A stretch of 7,222 nt of DNA, taken from assembly GCA_903866355.1 (NCBI GenBank), contig CAIPNE010000314.1, positions 1 through 7,222 on the forward strand, given 5' to 3'. The notes under the pieces were generated by a model, which had not been told where the DNA came from, did not search any database, and was given only the letters and a program-made list of their open reading frames with translations. The stretch is from an uncultured Gammaproteobacteria bacterium. GTDB lineage: Bacteria; Pseudomonadota; Gammaproteobacteria; Ga0077536. The position numbers and the translations under genes were made by a program. Positions 6,213 through 7,222 of the stretch are shown here, piece by piece (the stretch's first letter is position 1; every line of letters begins with the position of its first letter).

Positions 6213-6989
6213 ATGGATATCGCGGGCAAATGTGTGGTGATTACGGGTGGTGCCAGCGGCATCGGCGCGGCGCTGGCGCGGCGTTTCCACGCCGAGGGGG
6301 CCCGCGCCATTGCGGTCGCCGATGTGGATGAAGCGGGTCTGGCACTGGTGGCCGCCGAAACCGGCGCGCTAGCCGTGCGCTGCAACGTGGCGCTGGAATC
6401 CGACATTCAAGCGCTGGTCGCACGCGTCGAAGCGGAACTTGGCTCCATCGATATTTTCTGCTCTAACGCCGGCATCGCGCGCTTGGGCGACGAAGACGTT
6501 GCCAACGAAGAATGGCAGCTCAACTGGGACATCCACGTGATGGCGCACGTTTATGCCGTGCGTGCGGTGGCGCCGGGCATGGTGGCGCGTGGCGGCGGTT
6601 ATCTGGTGCACACCGCCTCGGCGGCGGGGCTATTGAGCCATATTCAATCGGCCACTTACTCCGTCACCAAACACGCCTGCGTGGCCTTCGCCGAGTGGGT
6701 GGCCATTAAGTACCAGCATTTGGGTATTCGGGTCTCGGTGCTCGCCCCCCAAGCGGTGCGCACCCCCATGACGGATCGTCCCGACCAAGCGGTAGTCGCC
6801 AGCGTGGACGGTATGATCGAACCCGAAGCGCTAGCGGCCTGCGTGGTCGACACCATGGCCCGGGAGGAGTTTCTCATCCTGCCCCACCCAGAGGTGCGCG
6901 ATTACTTATTGCGCAAAACCACCGATGTTGATCGTTGGATCACCAGCATGAATCGCTGGCGGCAGCGGGCCGGCGCCATTAGAACTTGA
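6213..6989 (+). CDS. Short-chain dehydrogenase/reductase (classical SDR)
   Basis: This 258-residue cytoplasmic oxidoreductase interconverts an alcohol and a carbonyl using a nicotinamide cofactor; the substrate is not known. The Rossmann motif TGGASGIG is at 11-18. Asp37 at the end of the second strand suggests NAD(H) rather than NADP(H). NAG is at 85-87. The catalytic residues are Ser136, Tyr149 and Lys153 (YSVTK). Two usually conserved positions differ: the Asp of the D-V motif after strand 3 is Asn58 (CNV), and the Asn of the N-S-Y-K tetrad appears to be His108 (WDIHVMAHVYA). The tail, with HPEVRDYL and a DVDRWITSMNRW segment, resembles a subgroup often seen in degradative gene clusters. 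The gene follows the PQQ dehydrogenase on the same strand and is the last of the plus-strand run. It may act on an alcohol or ketone related to the PQQ enzyme's substrate; this is inference from position. Confidence 0.93.
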   Translation: MDIAGKCVVITGGASGIGAALARRFHAEGARAIAVADVDEAGLALVAAETGALAVRCNVALESDIQALVARVEAELGSIDIFCSNAGIARLGDEDVANEEWQLNWDIHVMAHVYAVRAVAPGMVARGGGYLVHTASAAGLLSHIQSATYSVTKHACVAFAEWVAIKYQHLGIRVSVLAPQAVRTPMTDRPDQAVVASVDGMIEPEALAACVVDTMAREEFLILPHPEVRDYLLRKTTDVDRWITSMNRWRQRAGAIRT

Positions 6990-7017
6990 TCCGCCAAGGC
7001 TATTGCTGACATTAAAG

Positions 7018-7081
7018 CTGGGGCGCAGGCCCGAGCTTAATCCTTGCCCAAGTGAGTCTCGGGCAAGGATTTTCGCCCCAG
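7018..7081. terminator. Nested hairpin terminator between convergent genes
   Basis: The inner stem is a perfect 11-bp inverted repeat (7039-7049 with 7061-7071, core TCCTTGCCC) around an 11-nt loop. Its plus-strand 3' side ends in TTTT (7070-7073), so it should terminate the SDR transcript. An outer perfect 8-bp repeat, CTGGGGCG (7018-7025) with CGCCCCAG (7074-7081), encloses it. The structure lies 28 bp after the SDR stop and only 4 bp beyond the stop of the minus-strand gene, so it probably serves both genes. Its minus-strand T content is weaker. Confidence 0.8.
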
Positions 7082-7085
7082 GCGT

Positions 7086-7222
7086 TTAAACGAACGCCGG
7101 CATGACCTCATTCACAAACAGGTCGTGGGTGACTTCGTTGGGGATGACGAACATGAAATAGGTGACCCCGGTATCTTCGATGAGATGCTGGATTTCGCGC
7201 CGCACTTCTTCGGGGGTACCCA
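7086..7222 (-). CDS. Probable luciferase-like (LLM class) flavin-dependent oxidoreductase, C-terminal fragment
   Basis: Only the last 44 complete codons are in the window; the gene continues past the right edge. The visible peptide begins GTPEEVRREIQHLIEDTGVT and ends VMPAFV. The G-T/S-P-E-E-V block, followed by an amphipathic helix, a short hydrophobic strand (YFMFVIP) and a final E-V-M-P-A-F, is the typical C-terminal pattern of bacterial luciferase-like monooxygenases, which use reduced flavin to oxidise an organic substrate. The catalytic and flavin-binding parts are not visible, so the call rests on this tail alone. It is convergent with the SDR and shares the terminator region. Such enzymes often accompany SDRs and alcohol dehydrogenases in degradation clusters. 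Confidence 0.6.
   Translation of the reverse strand, partial: GTPEEVRREIQHLIEDTGVTYFMFVIPNEVTHDLFVNEVMPAFV

Noticed and set aside
1..7222. Mobile element, phage, defence system or CRISPR array
   Set aside because: No transposase, integrase, direct-repeat array, tRNA attachment site or defence domain was found on either strand.

Overview
This is a GC-rich stretch of bacterial chromosome, most likely from a gammaproteobacterium or a close proteobacterial relative. The evidence is a TtcA close to the Escherichia coli type, plus a pirin, a periplasmic PQQ alcohol dehydrogenase with a fused cytochrome c, an SDR and a luciferase-like oxidoreductase, a mix common in aerobic, metabolically versatile proteobacteria. 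The genus cannot be fixed from this window. There is no rRNA, tRNA, insertion sequence, CRISPR array, phage gene or broken gene.

Layout. Bases 1-2352 are read on the minus strand: a ttcA gene cut by the left edge (1-857), a small exported TPR protein (1003-1476) and an HCxxGKDRTG-type tyrosine/lipid phosphatase (1588-2352). A 138-bp divergent gap (2353-2490) separates these from a plus-strand run of four genes: a histidine phosphatase (2491-3045), a pirin (3076-3921), a PQQ-dependent quinohemoprotein alcohol dehydrogenase (4024-6117) and an SDR dehydrogenase (6213-6989). A strong nested hairpin (7018-7081) ends this run. It faces the tail of a minus-strand gene, probably a luciferase-like flavin oxidoreductase, cut by the right edge (7086-7222).

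How the genes may work together. The plus-strand part from 4024 to 6989 looks like an alcohol/carbonyl oxidation module. The exported PQQ enzyme would oxidise an alcohol in the periplasm and pass electrons through its own haem domain. The cytoplasmic SDR would act on an alcohol or ketone with a nicotinamide cofactor. The substrate cannot be read from the sequence. The histidine phosphatase and pirin sit 30 bp apart and may be co-transcribed. TtcA is a tRNA 2-thiocytidine synthesis enzyme and has no evident link to the rest.

No clearly new biological system is visible. The points most worth checking are the PQQ dehydrogenase without the vicinal cysteine pair and without the lanthanide aspartate, the SDR with replacements at two normally conserved positions, and the GC-rich hairpins in most of the gaps.
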